The notes: generated by a model not told the origin, from the sequence alone. Positions 16,524 through 26,595 are shown, counted from the first letter of the stretch. The stretch: 64,000 nt of DNA from Lewinellaceae bacterium (GCA_016716135.1 JADJWX010000010.1:268640-332639); one strand, 5' to 3'. Program-made: numbers and translations.

Positions 16524-17939
16524 CTAGGACGCGTACGGCGAGTCGTAGCCCAAAATACGCAACATGGAGTTGGCATCTTGTTCTTGAAACACTTCCCAGT
16601 CCGTAAATTCACCGTAGTAGTTTTTATCTATCAGAATGTGTTTCGGCGACGGGATAAGGCAATGTTTCAGCCCGCCATAGCCGCTCAGCGATTCTTGATA
16701 CGCTCCAGTGTGGAAAAAGCCGAGGTAGAGCGGCTCTTCTTTGTCATCATAAACGGGCAGGTACACCTGGTTGATATGTGCTTCGGAGTTGTAATAATCC
16801 GCGTTATCACAACTAATACCACCAATATTTACTTTTTGATACTCTTTGTCCCAATGGTTAACCGGCAATAAGATAAATCGTTCTTTTATCCCCCAACTAT
16901 CTGGCAATGTGTTAATTAAAGAATTGTCGAGCATATACCATTGCTCTGCGTCATTTTGTTGTTTTTTGCCGATGACCGAAAAAATAGTCGCCCCGCTTTC
17001 GCCGACAGTATATTTTCCAAATTCAGAATATACATCGGGCTCCGGCACACCTTCATCATCGCAATATTCCTTGATCAACCGGATAATTTCATTAACCATA
17101 TATGGATAGTCAAACTCAAAGCCAAGCGAGTTTCGTATCGGCATGCCACCACCAATGTTCAGGCAGGTTAGGGTAGGGCAGTGCTTACGTAATTCGCAGT
17201 AAGTTTTAATGCCTTTTTTTAGTTCGCTCCAATAGTATATCGAGTCTTTAATGCCCGTATCCACAAAAAAGTGGAGCATTTTTAATTCAAATTTGGGATT
17301 AGATGCAATTTTTTCTTTGTAAAAATTAAGCACTTCGCTCTGTCGTATTCCAAGACGGGAGGTATAGAACTCAAAATTAGGCTCTTCTTCAGTTGCCATT
17401 CGAATACCAATGGACGATTTATTCTTTTTGATCAGCACATCATACATGGCCAACTCTGCTTCATTATCGCATACCGGAATCACGTTTTGGAACCCCTCAT
17501 TGATTAAACGGGCAATTCCCTGAGCGTAGGCTAAAGGTTTATAACCATTATTGACAATAATGGTGCTTTTGTTGATTTTACCCAAACGATACAAGCGCCA
17601 GATTAAATCGATATCAAATGCAGAGGACGTTTCTAACTGTGTTCCGTTCTCTAAAACCTCATTCAGCACAAAAGCAAAATGGGAACTTTTAGTGCAATAG
17701 CAATATACATATTTACCGTTGTAATTGTACCGCTGGATAGCGTCTCGGAATAACTTTCTTGCTGTTTGAATTTTCTCCCCAATTTTGGGTAAAAAAGTAA
17801 GCTTTAGCGGTGAGCCGTATTTTTGAATCAGATCATGGATGTCAATGTCGTTAAAATGTAACCGATTTTCTTTAAGGCTAAATCCGTCTTGTGGAAAATC
17901 AAATGTTTGTGCAACTAGATCGAAGTATGTGTTTTTCAT
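16524..17939 (-). CDS. speA: biosynthetic arginine decarboxylase (Bacteroidota type)
   Basis: 471 residues from the ATG at 17939. The start MKNTYFDLVAQTFDFPQDGF is the usual one of this group; the longer frame to 18035 is not. It is a PLP-dependent fold-III decarboxylase making agmatine for polyamine synthesis. The PLP lysine is Lys84 in YCYCTKSSH. Other marks are ETSSAFDIDL, LNIGGGMPI, EFGKYTVGESG and the C-terminal GAYQESLSGYGGLKHCL. The assignment as arginine rather than another amino-acid decarboxylase follows the lineage-specific family. It is the gene immediately left of the dif-like site, on the - strand. Confidence 0.9.
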   Translation of the reverse strand: MKNTYFDLVAQTFDFPQDGFSLKENRLHFNDIDIHDLIQKYGSPLKLTFLPKIGEKIQTARKLFRDAIQRYNYNGKYVYCYCTKSSHFAFVLNEVLENGTQLETSSAFDIDLIWRLYRLGKINKSTIIVNNGYKPLAYAQGIARLINEGFQNVIPVCDNEAELAMYDVLIKKNKSSIGIRMATEEEPNFEFYTSRLGIRQSEVLNFYKEKIASNPKFELKMLHFFVDTGIKDSIYYWSELKKGIKTYCELRKHCPTLTCLNIGGGMPIRNSLGFEFDYPYMVNEIIRLIKEYCDDEGVPEPDVYSEFGKYTVGESGATIFSVIGKKQQNDAEQWYMLDNSLINTLPDSWGIKERFILLPVNHWDKEYQKVNIGGISCDNADYYNSEAHINQVYLPVYDDKEEPLYLGFFHTGAYQESLSGYGGLKHCLIPSPKHILIDKNYYGEFTDWEVFQEQDANSMLRILGYDSPYAS

Positions 17940-18097
17940 TGAAAAACCAGCTCGTTTGAAATTGACTGGTAGAACACGACGTGAAAGTAAAGAAAGGCTA
18001 AAGTTATGGGCTTTTAACGACCATAAGCCGACCATAGTGACTAATATTTTAAATGCGCCCTAAAGTCATCGAAAACAAAAGAAACATCGAGCACCTT

Positions 18098-18125
18098 ATT
18101 TAACATAATATAAATTATGAAGTCA
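18098..18125 (-). other. dif: dif-like XerCD recombination site
   Basis: Read on the - strand, the 28-bp site has the XerC-side arm TGACTTCATAA, the 6-bp centre TTTATA and the XerD-side arm TTATGTTAAAT. The XerD arm is identical to the E. coli dif XerD arm, and the XerC arm keeps the inner CATAA. It lies in a 214-bp intergenic gap, exactly where the KOPS-like octamers reverse polarity. It is therefore the probable site of chromosome dimer resolution at the replication terminus. Confidence 0.82.
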
Positions 18126-18153
18126 ATTTATACGATCCCTGTAAACCCACGCC

Positions 18154-21100
18154 TTACTTTTTTGGTTTGGCCCAACCGGTTAGTCCGTCTAATAACTCAC
18201 TGAAGGAATCGTATTCTTTTCTGAAGCTAATACCAAACCCGTAACGGGACCGCAATGCTCCGCCTGCTATGTCGGGCTCGGTCCTTTGATATACTTTCAG
18301 GCGCCATTGTCGATTCTCTGTCATTTGAATTTCAACAGTAACATCTTCACCTAAAAATCCATCAACCGTAGATGTACCGGGCTGACCTAACCCAAACTGA
18401 GAGCCCACCTGCACGGTAATCCGGTCATTTATAAATCCACTTGACAGGCGGATTTGCAGCTCACGGCCAATTTGTGCTAAGTTATTTTGGCTGGGATCAG
18501 TTTGATCAGTTTGGTTCCGGTATTCATTGTAAGCCACATTAAAGTCAATACTTGAAACAGTGCCGCCAAACCATTCAGAAAATAAAGTCGTCAGGTAATT
18601 TGAAAATTGGTTGCTTAATACTTGGGTTAAGGTATTAAAAGCCGAAGCGATATAGTCACTGCTTTGAATATTACTGGAGCCACCGGATGGCGGAAGAAAT
18701 GAGCCGACAACTACCAGGCCAAACACTTGCCGTGTCAATTCATTCTGATCTTGTCGAAGTAGCGACAACTTACTGTCTACCAGCGACTTAATTTGCCCAG
18801 TCGCATTTGGAAAAGTAAGATCAAAACTAATATTAGGCTTAAACAAGTCCCCTTTGAGGTGCATTGTAACGACCACTTTTGTCGATTTGGTAGCCTCCGA
18901 ACTAAGTGCGCCAGTTACGGCCAGCTCGTCCCTGAGTAAGTTGTATAATGATGTATTTTCAGTATAGGTGGCATCCAAGCTGATTTGGGCAGCATAAGGA
19001 TCACCGTACCAGTTTATAGTTCCGCCATCTACAACTGTAAATGGTTTGTTTACCCAGTTCAACAAAGTGAACAAGTATTCGCCACGTCTAATTTGATAAT
19101 CACCATACATTTTAAAATCCCCCTCCCTATTTATAGTCAACCTGATATTGCCCTCTCCCCTACCCTTGATAATATCTCCCGCTTGTTCGTCGAAAATCAG
19201 TTGGACCTCCGCTTCATCAGTTATCGATAAATTCATTTCCAAATTAAGGCCTCGTAAATCACTTAACACAAATTGCTTTTTATTCTGAGTCTCAAGTTCT
19301 TGTTTTTGTGTTGCATTCCGAAAAGTGATAAAATTTGCATCCTGGATATCCAATGATCCTGCTCCCAATGGTATGTACAAGCGGGTGTCTCTACCGGTTG
19401 TTGCATCAATATAAATATTGGTTTTTGAAAACGAGCCTGTAAAACGGGCAGTAAAACTGCCAATTCCTTGTCCATAATACAAGGTATTATCCTGTGGCAA
19501 TGTGTTCATAACAAGGAAGTTAGAACCAATTGACTTGATCTCGCAATCTAACCGCCAATCCTTAAAATGATCATGGCGCAGGCCGCCTGAAATAATCGCC
19601 ATGTTTTTTCGGCTACCATCCAATATGGTATCACCATCTGCCCATAACTGATAATTTGAAAAAGTAATTTTTTGATTTGGGATATAGAACATTGCTTTCA
19701 GATAGTCTAACTGAAAATGCCCGTCCACCCGGGCGCTCCCGCGTATACCCAACCGGTCATTGGGGCCGCCAATTTGCACTTCGGTGTCAATGCGTCCATT
19801 GATTTTTGATATATCCGGTATAAACAGCCCCAAGATTTCCATGGGAAATTTAGTAGATGATATCATGGTTTGAAATTCTCCGGGGAGGATCTCGCCTAAT
19901 TCGTCAGTTGTAATTTTGGCGTGGTTTTCAGGCACTTTAATTCCAAATACCCGGAGCTGGTGATACTCCTGATCTTTCAGAAATATTTTCCACCAAACCG
20001 GACTTTTTGAATTTGCTATTTCCAAATTTCCGATCAAACGACCATAGGGCTTTTCATTTAGAAATAGGGTATCCGTCGTTATATAACCCTGAATATTTTC
20101 CATGGCAAACAAATCATGTACTTCAAAATCGAGGTTATAGATTTGCGCCCGATAGGAAATATTATCAATTTTATAAAAACGCTCGAGAAATTTAATGTCA
20201 AAGTTTGCCAAAGAAAATCGAGCCCCTTTCCCGTCATTAAAGCTTTCAACAATTATCCGTTGTATCCCATTCATTAAATCAAAATCACGCGCTTCAAATC
20301 TTGTGCTGGAAAACCGCAGATAGTTGTCGTCTCCCATATACCAATGTTCATCAAACAATGTGATGTCAGATGTATTAAAATGAATCTGCCATAATGAATC
20401 AACAGTGGATAAAACACCTTCCAAATTAATTTTTTTAACGATTGCGGTAGTATCCTCCGTTTGAAGAGAAAAGTTTAACGCATTGTTTTGAGCAGTTCCC
20501 GACAAGGTCACATGGGCTAATTTTTGGCCTTCCGCAAGAAAAGCCTCCGGGACCTGAAGCGCGAATGTTCCGTTATCCTGGCGATTGGTCCATTTGAAAT
20601 CGGCACCACGCAATTGTATACCATCGTACACAATTCCAGGCATTTGAATGTGGACGTCCGATGACCCTTGCACTGAATTAATATTCGCCCGAAAATTTAA
20701 ATTTCGAATCGTATCGAGTTTAGGATCAATTAGTTTAGTCCAGCTTCTGGTGTCTTTTATCAGAAGGTTTATTTTATAGTTGTCATCAATTGTCACAAAG
20801 TCGGAAAATGGCCCGCCGCGGGCCTGTTGTACCAATGCCGGGAAATACTGTTCGTAAAACCGGATCGCATTTTCGGCCATTTTGTCAATGGTGAACCGGC
20901 CTTCCATGACACCGGCTGCGATGTCTGATAACAGAATAAAATAGCGATTGCCGTTAGGCAAATTGGAAGCCGCAAACGTGAGCGAATCTATTCTATGCGC
21001 ATGTTCTTTATTCTCAACCAAAATAAAATCCCGAAGGACTACAGAACCGCGTAGGTCATTCCAGTTCCGGGCAAATAATTTTATTTTTTGAACATTCCCG

Positions 21101-23121
21101 GAGAGCACCCAATCTTTTTCAACAAGATTCAATGCGCCCAAATCCAGACGACGCAGATCGGCCTGAAAATCATATTCCGGGATAGAATCTTTCAGGTTAA
21201 CGGTACCATCAAACGTAAAGTCAATATTGGGGTCTTTTAAATCCATTTTCCCTATAAATTCAGACTTTTCAAATTGACCATTGAGCCGAACATTTTGATA
21301 GTTATAGCCTCTGAAATAAAAGGAGTCCAATACGCCGGTCAATTGTGTTTTGATGGTTTTCAGGGTCAATCCGGCACCATTCACTATATTGACCCTGAAT
21401 GTAGATTTGCCGAAATCCGTATTCCCGGTCCATTTTGCCAGGTTAAATTCATTCATATTCAAAAACCCCGAGTATGTTGCTTTTTCAAGCCCGCCGGCAA
21501 GATCCAATTTCATGTCGACCTTGCCAAACCCGACATCACTGGCAAGATTTCCGTTAAAGATGTGATTGGTTCCAAAAAGTATCTGGTATGTGCCTTTGAA
21601 ATTGATATGCCCTAGTGCTTCAAATTGTGCGGGCGCTCGAAAGCCGGGGATTACCCGTTGAATTGTGGTCATATTCGTGCGAATACGATCAAAATCAAAG
21701 AAAAAGCGCATCTGGCCACTCCCCTCAGTTATATCATCACCATCAAAATTTCCCTGGATAAATGTGTCATCTCCAAATCGAATTTTTAAATCGCGGCCAT
21801 TCAGTCGGTTTATCCGACCCTCTACCCTACCCTCCAGTTCGACCACATTGTCCCGGTTTTTAACAAAAAATGGAATATTTTCCACCTCGGGACTGAAAAA
21901 CATAATATCTCCAAAGCGAACTTTTGCATCCGCATTAAACCGCCCTTCCAGCCTGACTTTATTTGTAAATCTGTTAAAGTCTCGGTATGTAGTATAGTGC
22001 ATCATGAGCGTATCGCCCAGAATACTGCCATTGGTTTCAAGGCGCATGCCCAACAACGCAGTGAGTGTATCGGACACCTGAACTTTCTGAGCACCCAAAT
22101 GCTTTATCTCAACGCCCGATTGCTCTTTTGCTTCCAAATGTTTCAGGACTCCGGTAAAAAACAAATTTTCATCGGCATACACATTTTCGGCATCCAGTGC
22201 AATTTGCTGAACAGCCATATGATTGTAGTCGATTACGCCGAGAGGAGTTTCTTTCGAGGGCGACAAGTCAAAGCGGTTCATCGAAAACCGGCTGTCGGTC
22301 AGCACAAGCCGTCCAATTGTTGCACGCAATATTGCCGATTTGCCGGCAATTGTGTCTAAGGGTACCGGGTTCGATATTTTTTGAGGAGCAGGCGCCCCCT
22401 GTACTGCGTTGGGTGCTGCCGGATACTCTGCTATGGAAAACAGTGCGCCATCCAGATTTACGGATTGAAGATCAATTACTTTCGAAGGCAAGTCAAGGTT
22501 GTTGACCCGGATGAGCCCACTGGAGACTGCTGCCTGCATTTCTTTTCCGTTTATTTTGTCTTCAGACAAAAACCGGACATCCTTCAACCGCAGATTTTGA
22601 ATTCGAATACGAAAGGGCTTCGGTTTGGGCTTTGGAGCATTGTCTGAACTTGCAAAATAATCGAGAATAAATTTCAGGTTAGTTGCCGATTCATTTTCCA
22701 ATCGCCGGATATTAAACCGGGCGCGCGTTAGGCTGATCTCGTTAAACTCAAGATTATTATTAAACAATGAAAAAATGTTGGAATTAAGGCCTGCTTTAAG
22801 CTGTTGGGCATAGAGCAGTGTGTCTCCCTGTAAATCTTCGACATAAAAGCCTTCCAGAAGTACGTTATCAAAAAACGAGACGTCGATATGCTGAATACTT
22901 ACAGTAGTGTTGAGTTCTGACTCCAGGTAATTGGTCACCCGGGCGATCAGCCAGTTTTGAACAGCCGAAGATTGCAATACAAAATAAAGAAAGACCAAGA
23001 CGAGGACTACACCAAACAGAATATTCTCCACCCGCCGCCAGATTCGCCGGAGCAACCCCCGCCATCTCTTTGTATTTCCCGGTGGGTCGGTTGGTTGTTG
23101 TGGTATGTCGTGTTTATTCAT
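18154..23121 (-). CDS. tamB: TamB-like translocation/assembly module protein (DUF490)
   Basis: About 1655 residues. The start at 23121 (MNKHDIPQQP) is preferred over 23166, because the latter would read through a terminator hairpin. A single TM near residues 32-52 (VENILFGVVLVLVFLYFVLQ) anchors the protein in the inner membrane. The body is a long series of beta strands forming the periplasmic groove. The C-terminal TamB domain spans about residues 1100-1640, with GEGNIRLTINREGDFKMYGDYQIRRGEYLF split over adjoining strands. In other bacteria TamB bridges the membranes for phospholipid transport or outer-membrane protein insertion. No TamA-like BamA homologue is adjacent. The stop is 28 bp from the dif-like site. 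Confidence 0.9.
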   Translation of the reverse strand: MNKHDIPQQPTDPPGNTKRWRGLLRRIWRRVENILFGVVLVLVFLYFVLQSSAVQNWLIARVTNYLESELNTTVSIQHIDVSFFDNVLLEGFYVEDLQGDTLLYAQQLKAGLNSNIFSLFNNNLEFNEISLTRARFNIRRLENESATNLKFILDYFASSDNAPKPKPKPFRIRIQNLRLKDVRFLSEDKINGKEMQAAVSSGLIRVNNLDLPSKVIDLQSVNLDGALFSIAEYPAAPNAVQGAPAPQKISNPVPLDTIAGKSAILRATIGRLVLTDSRFSMNRFDLSPSKETPLGVIDYNHMAVQQIALDAENVYADENLFFTGVLKHLEAKEQSGVEIKHLGAQKVQVSDTLTALLGMRLETNGSILGDTLMMHYTTYRDFNRFTNKVRLEGRFNADAKVRFGDIMFFSPEVENIPFFVKNRDNVVELEGRVEGRINRLNGRDLKIRFGDDTFIQGNFDGDDITEGSGQMRFFFDFDRIRTNMTTIQRVIPGFRAPAQFEALGHINFKGTYQILFGTNHIFNGNLASDVGFGKVDMKLDLAGGLEKATYSGFLNMNEFNLAKWTGNTDFGKSTFRVNIVNGAGLTLKTIKTQLTGVLDSFYFRGYNYQNVRLNGQFEKSEFIGKMDLKDPNIDFTFDGTVNLKDSIPEYDFQADLRRLDLGALNLVEKDWVLSGNVQKIKLFARNWNDLRGSVVLRDFILVENKEHAHRIDSLTFAASNLPNGNRYFILLSDIAAGVMEGRFTIDKMAENAIRFYEQYFPALVQQARGGPFSDFVTIDDNYKINLLIKDTRSWTKLIDPKLDTIRNLNFRANINSVQGSSDVHIQMPGIVYDGIQLRGADFKWTNRQDNGTFALQVPEAFLAEGQKLAHVTLSGTAQNNALNFSLQTEDTTAIVKKINLEGVLSTVDSLWQIHFNTSDITLFDEHWYMGDDNYLRFSSTRFEARDFDLMNGIQRIIVESFNDGKGARFSLANFDIKFLERFYKIDNISYRAQIYNLDFEVHDLFAMENIQGYITTDTLFLNEKPYGRLIGNLEIANSKSPVWWKIFLKDQEYHQLRVFGIKVPENHAKITTDELGEILPGEFQTMISSTKFPMEILGLFIPDISKINGRIDTEVQIGGPNDRLGIRGSARVDGHFQLDYLKAMFYIPNQKITFSNYQLWADGDTILDGSRKNMAIISGGLRHDHFKDWRLDCEIKSIGSNFLVMNTLPQDNTLYYGQGIGSFTARFTGSFSKTNIYIDATTGRDTRLYIPLGAGSLDIQDANFITFRNATQKQELETQNKKQFVLSDLRGLNLEMNLSITDEAEVQLIFDEQAGDIIKGRGEGNIRLTINREGDFKMYGDYQIRRGEYLFTLLNWVNKPFTVVDGGTINWYGDPYAAQISLDATYTENTSLYNLLRDELAVTGALSSEATKSTKVVVTMHLKGDLFKPNISFDLTFPNATGQIKSLVDSKLSLLRQDQNELTRQVFGLVVVGSFLPPSGGSSNIQSSDYIASAFNTLTQVLSNQFSNYLTTLFSEWFGGTVSSIDFNVAYNEYRNQTDQTDPSQNNLAQIGRELQIRLSSGFINDRITVQVGSQFGLGQPGTSTVDGFLGEDVTVEIQMTENRQWRLKVYQRTEPDIAGGALRSRYGFGISFRKEYDSFSELLDGLTGWAKPKK

Positions 23122-23137
23122 GGCCTTGTATTCAAAC

Positions 23138-23174
23138 AAAAAAGTGTGGAATCCGTTTGCTTCCACACTTTTTT
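23138..23174 (-). terminator. rho-independent terminator of the coiled-coil gene
   Basis: AAAAAAGTGTGGAA (23138-23151) pairs with TTCCACACTTTTTT (23161-23174) across a 9-nt loop. On the - strand the stem is followed by a run of T. It ends the transcript of the gene at 23218-24141 and separates it from tamB. Confidence 0.85.
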
Positions 23175-23217
23175 AATTGCGCTGTTGCTTCGAAATCAGC
23201 ATCTTTTCAGCATAACA

Positions 23218-24141
23218 TTATCTTAGACGGAAGCTGGAAGCTCCGAGCAATCCTTTATCGCAATAGATGGCCGCAACATAGTTGCCTGCCTTCAATTTAT
23301 CCTCCAGTTTATGTGCAAAGGACAATCGTTGAGTTGGCTCTAAAACCACCTGTTTAACTTGTTGTGCAATGATCTCTACCGGCCCCGTCGGTGCATACAC
23401 GGTTGCTTTTATGGGGTTTTTTGAGGTCACCGGGTTGCCCTTATCATCTGTAATAGCCAAATAAAGTTTTTGTGGTCCCTGGTAGGTCCCGGGTACATCG
23501 GCCAGATCAAAGCTGATTAACAGCTCCCGGGCGCGGCGGGCTTTCGCGGTTACTTTATCGTTCCGGCGTTCTACTTCAACGCGGAAGGACGTTGCTTTAA
23601 ACGTTGCAGATTGTGTTTTACGGATTTGTTCCTCAAGTTGTTTCGCCAGATCGGTTACCTGACCACTCAGCTGTTCTTTATCGCCTTTTAATTGTTCATT
23701 TTCATCGGTAAGGCGTTCGTTTTCTTCCCGGAGTTGTTGGTTTTCCTGGCGAAGCACCGTGATAATGGTTTCGTACTCGGTTTTCAGTTTTTCAAGCCCG
23801 GCAATCTGATCCTGTAATTCTTTGAGATTTTTATACGAAGAAGCTTTTAACTGTTTGATTGATATTTCCTTTTGTTCAATTATGGCCGCTGTATTCGTAA
23901 CCTTTCCCTGAAGATTTTCATTTTCAGTCCGGAGATCGGTGTAGGCAAGCGACAAACTGTCTAATGCGCGTTCGACGTTGGATTTCACCTGTATCAACGA
24001 GTCCATCACAATTTGGCGATCCTTGCTTTCAGACATCATTGACTTGGATTTTTGCCAAAAAAACCAGCCCAGGGCGGCTGAAAGCAACAACAAAATAGTA
24101 ACGATAATCGCGTAAACGCGTGCGTTTGGATTTTCATTCAT
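23218..24141 (-). CDS. single-pass membrane protein with long coiled coil
   Basis: 307 residues from the ATG at 24141. One TM lies at about residues 10-32 (VYAIIVTILLLLSAALGWFF), followed by a coiled coil to about 190 with heptads rich in Leu, Glu and Gln (LKTEYETIITVLRQENQQLR, NERLTDENEQLKGDKEQL). A beta-rich globular domain of ~110 residues follows (LLISFDLADVP, KLYLAITDDKGNPV). This layout is common in Bacteroidota as an unnamed conserved protein. A periplasmic spacer or scaffold role is only inferred. It is transcribed toward tamB but separated from it by a terminator. Confidence 0.7.
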   Translation of the reverse strand: MNENPNARVYAIIVTILLLLSAALGWFFWQKSKSMMSESKDRQIVMDSLIQVKSNVERALDSLSLAYTDLRTENENLQGKVTNTAAIIEQKEISIKQLKASSYKNLKELQDQIAGLEKLKTEYETIITVLRQENQQLREENERLTDENEQLKGDKEQLSGQVTDLAKQLEEQIRKTQSATFKATSFRVEVERRNDKVTAKARRARELLISFDLADVPGTYQGPQKLYLAITDDKGNPVTSKNPIKATVYAPTGPVEIIAQQVKQVVLEPTQRLSFAHKLEDKLKAGNYVAAIYCDKGLLGASSFRLR

Positions 24142-24279
24142 AGTATAAAATTTATAAGTTGGCAAATGTTTTGTCGTCCCGAAAAACGTCTGACAGCAGA
24201 TCGTATTATGTCAACTACCCGACGTGGAGTAAGTTTCCGGAAAAATCGCCGCCAATCTTGAATGGGTGCGCAAGCGCAA

Positions 24280-24870
24280 TCAACCAGTTGCCGAGGCCAA
24301 TTCCTCCGGGGTATTCACGTTGGCAAGGACTTCCGGATTGGGCGGCTCTAATAAAAAGAAGCCGGCAATGCCCAATGTCTTACGGGCGCATCGTTTTTTT
24401 TCATGAATCCGCTGCACAACAATATTACGCATTCTTGGCTCCCAAATTGCCAGCAACGGGTCCGGAGAGTCATCACTAAACGCCGGTGCACGGAAAGCGG
24501 TGGCAGGCAATGCAGGTTGTCGGTTATTTATTAAAAACTCCAATGTCGGAATGTCCAATAACGGCATATCACAGGCAACTACCAGCCAGGCAGCATCAGG
24601 ATGCTCACAAAATGCCGAATAAATAGCGCCGAGTGGTCCCTGGTCAGAAATTTGATCAACAATTAGCTTGTAGCCGGACAATCCGGAAACCTGGTCTTGC
24701 CTGCAGGAAATGTACGTATCCACGCCCAATTCTTCCAGTAAATCAACCAAATATTCACGTTGCGGTTTTCCATGCCATTGAATCAGCCCTTTATCATGCC
24801 CCATTCGCGTTGAACGCCCACCGGCCAATACCAGTGCCTTGAGTACCGGCGGGACTTCTGCTTTTCTCAT
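24280..24870 (-). CDS. mobA: molybdenum cofactor guanylyltransferase MobA
   Basis: A 196-residue nucleotidyltransferase that links GMP to molybdopterin to make the MGD cofactor. The GTP-binding signature is LVLAGGRSTRMGHDKGLI at about residues 12-29. Further marks are DQGPLGAIYSAF and the metal-site VVACDMPLLD. The length is usual. The ATG overlaps the moaC stop by four bases (ATGA), so the pair is translationally coupled. It may act with MoeA encoded next door on the other strand. A fused MobB domain is absent. Confidence 0.88.
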   Translation of the reverse strand: MRKAEVPPVLKALVLAGGRSTRMGHDKGLIQWHGKPQREYLVDLLEELGVDTYISCRQDQVSGLSGYKLIVDQISDQGPLGAIYSAFCEHPDAAWLVVACDMPLLDIPTLEFLINNRQPALPATAFRAPAFSDDSPDPLLAIWEPRMRNIVVQRIHEKKRCARKTLGIAGFFLLEPPNPEVLANVNTPEELASATG

Positions 24871-25343
24871 ACGCGCTTAAAATCTTTTTTTCCACCTGTT
24901 TTTTCCAGCAGGCAGATGTTTTGAATTATAATTTCCGGTGAAAAAGACTTGCACATATCATAAATGGTCAATGCCGCAATGGACGCGCCGGTAAGCGCCT
25001 CCATTTCCACGCCGGTTTTGCCCGTACAAACGGCTTCGCATTCGACACGTACAAGGTTCTGATCCGTCAACCTGATTTCAATTTTACAATTATCCAAGCC
25101 CAGTGGGTGGCAAAGCGGAATCAGATCACCAGTCTTTTTGGCAGCCAGAATACCCGCTAAAATAGCCGTTTGAAATACGGCGCCTTTCGGCACAGTAATC
25201 TCACCTCCCGACAATTTCGCTAACACAGCCGGAGGAAGGTGGACCATGGCCTGGGCGCAGGCAGTCCGTCGGGTAACCGGTTTGTTCCCGACATCCACCA
25301 TGGTAGGGTTTCCGGCGGCATCGAGGTGTGTAAATTCAGGCAT
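24867..25343 (-). CDS. moaC: cyclic pyranopterin monophosphate synthase MoaC
   Basis: 158 residues, normal for MoaC. The enzyme converts the MoaA product into cyclic pyranopterin monophosphate. Family blocks visible are MVDVGNKPVTRRTACAQ, KKTGDLIPLCHPL (active-site Lys and His), VECEAVCTGKTGVEMEALTG and IYDMCKS near the C-terminus. It begins the mobA operon on the - strand and is divergent from moeA, with a 55-bp intergenic gap holding both promoters. Confidence 0.95.
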   Translation of the reverse strand: MPEFTHLDAAGNPTMVDVGNKPVTRRTACAQAMVHLPPAVLAKLSGGEITVPKGAVFQTAILAGILAAKKTGDLIPLCHPLGLDNCKIEIRLTDQNLVRVECEAVCTGKTGVEMEALTGASIAALTIYDMCKSFSPEIIIQNICLLEKTGGKKDFKRV

Positions 25344-25398
25344 ATGCTTACTTTTCCGCTCAAAATTAGTCAGGTTTAATTAAAAATAAGATTTTGAA

Positions 25399-26595
25399 AT
25401 GATCCGTGTAGAGGAAGCTACTGAAATAATCCTGAAGTATGCACCGCTTATTGCACCGGAAGATTGCCTCATCGATCAAGCCAATGGTCGTGTGTTGCGT
25501 GAAATAGTGCATGCCGACCGGGACTTCCCACCCTTTGATCGTGTTGCAATGGACGGGATCGCGATTCAATTCGCTGTTTTCCAGGAGGGTGTTCGTCAGT
25601 TTGCCGTGGAAGGCCAGGTGCCGGCCGGGCAGCAACCGGTCGCCATGCTACGCCGGCATGGCTGCCTGGAGGTGGCAACAGGTGCAGCGCTTCCTGAAGG
25701 TGCTGATACCGTCGTGCCGTATGAACATGTAAACATTGAAGGCGGGGTTGCCGAAATAAAAACCGAATCCGTAACCTATCGGCAAAATATCCACCACCAG
25801 GGAATCGACCAAAAACAAGGAACAGCCCTGCTTCAAACCGGCAATTTGATTGGCCCCGCAGAAATGGCGATCCTCGCAACTGTTGGCAAAACGAAGGTCT
25901 CGGTAAGCAGGAAACTGCGCATTGCATTTGTTGCAACCGGGGATGAACTGGTAGAACCGGAAGCCACTCCCCTACCCTGGCAAATTCGGCTGTCTAATCC
26001 CTATGCCTTGAAAAGCCTTCTGGAAGGCATGCCTGTTCAGGTCGATACCTTCCATTGTTTGGATGATTTTAATGTGATAAAAAATCTGGTAAAGAAAATT
26101 TTATCTGAGTATGACGCTTTGATCTTAAGCGGTGGTGTTTCCGCTGGCAAGCGGGACTATATTCCGGAAATCCTTCAAGCCTGTAGCGTGAAGATCTTGT
26201 TTCACAAGGTTTTACAACGCCCGGGCAAACCGCTTTTATTCGGCCAGATACAGGATGGCGCCACTGTTTTCGGCCTGCCAGGCAACCCGGTTTCGGCATT
26301 TATGTGTACGTGCAAATACGTGATTCCGTGGATCGAAAAGTCGCAGGGCCTTGATAACCAATCATCTGAATGGGCAATATTGCAGGAGTCGCTGGAATTC
26401 AAGCCTGATCTGACTTGGTTTGTACCAGTTCGAATCGAAAACCAACTGGGAATTTTACGCGCGCACCCCAGGCCCGGTCATGGGAGTGGTGACCTGGCAA
26501 ACCTGCAGGCTGCCGATGGCTTTCTTGAACTGCCACGCGGACAGGATTTGTATGGTGCCGGAGCGGCCTACCGGTTAATACGCTACCGGAAATAA
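25399..26595 (+). CDS. moeA: molybdopterin molybdotransferase MoeA
   Basis: A 398-residue enzyme inserting molybdate into adenylylated molybdopterin. Domain order is as in E. coli MoeA: the N-terminal segment DRDFPPFDRVAMDGIAI; domain II with GAALPEGADTVVPYEHV; domain III with LSGGVSAGKRDYIPEIL and RPGKPLLFGQ, then GLPGNPVSAFMC; and the C-terminal barrel RPGHGSGDLANLQAADGF. It converges on moaA with 14 bp between the stops. No MogA/MoaB adenylyltransferase gene is seen in the window. Confidence 0.95.
   Translation: MIRVEEATEIILKYAPLIAPEDCLIDQANGRVLREIVHADRDFPPFDRVAMDGIAIQFAVFQEGVRQFAVEGQVPAGQQPVAMLRRHGCLEVATGAALPEGADTVVPYEHVNIEGGVAEIKTESVTYRQNIHHQGIDQKQGTALLQTGNLIGPAEMAILATVGKTKVSVSRKLRIAFVATGDELVEPEATPLPWQIRLSNPYALKSLLEGMPVQVDTFHCLDDFNVIKNLVKKILSEYDALILSGGVSAGKRDYIPEILQACSVKILFHKVLQRPGKPLLFGQIQDGATVFGLPGNPVSAFMCTCKYVIPWIEKSQGLDNQSSEWAILQESLEFKPDLTWFVPVRIENQLGILRAHPRPGHGSGDLANLQAADGFLELPRGQDLYGAGAAYRLIRYRK

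Larger units (their letters stand above)
1423..17178 (+). other. KOPS-like octamers, left arm, all on the + strand
   Basis: GGGNAGGG sites on the + strand: 1423-1430 (GGGCAGGG), and GGGTAGGG at 3115-3122, 12927-12934, 13326-13333, 13331-13338, 14623-14630 and 17171-17178. I found none on the - strand in this stretch. KOPS direct FtsK toward dif in E. coli; the role here is inferred from orientation and from the dif-like site at 18098. Confidence 0.65.

Noticed and set aside
23122..23166. Start of tamB at 23166
   Set aside because: It would translate through a terminator hairpin (23138-23174); the ATG at 23121 gives a normal N-terminus.
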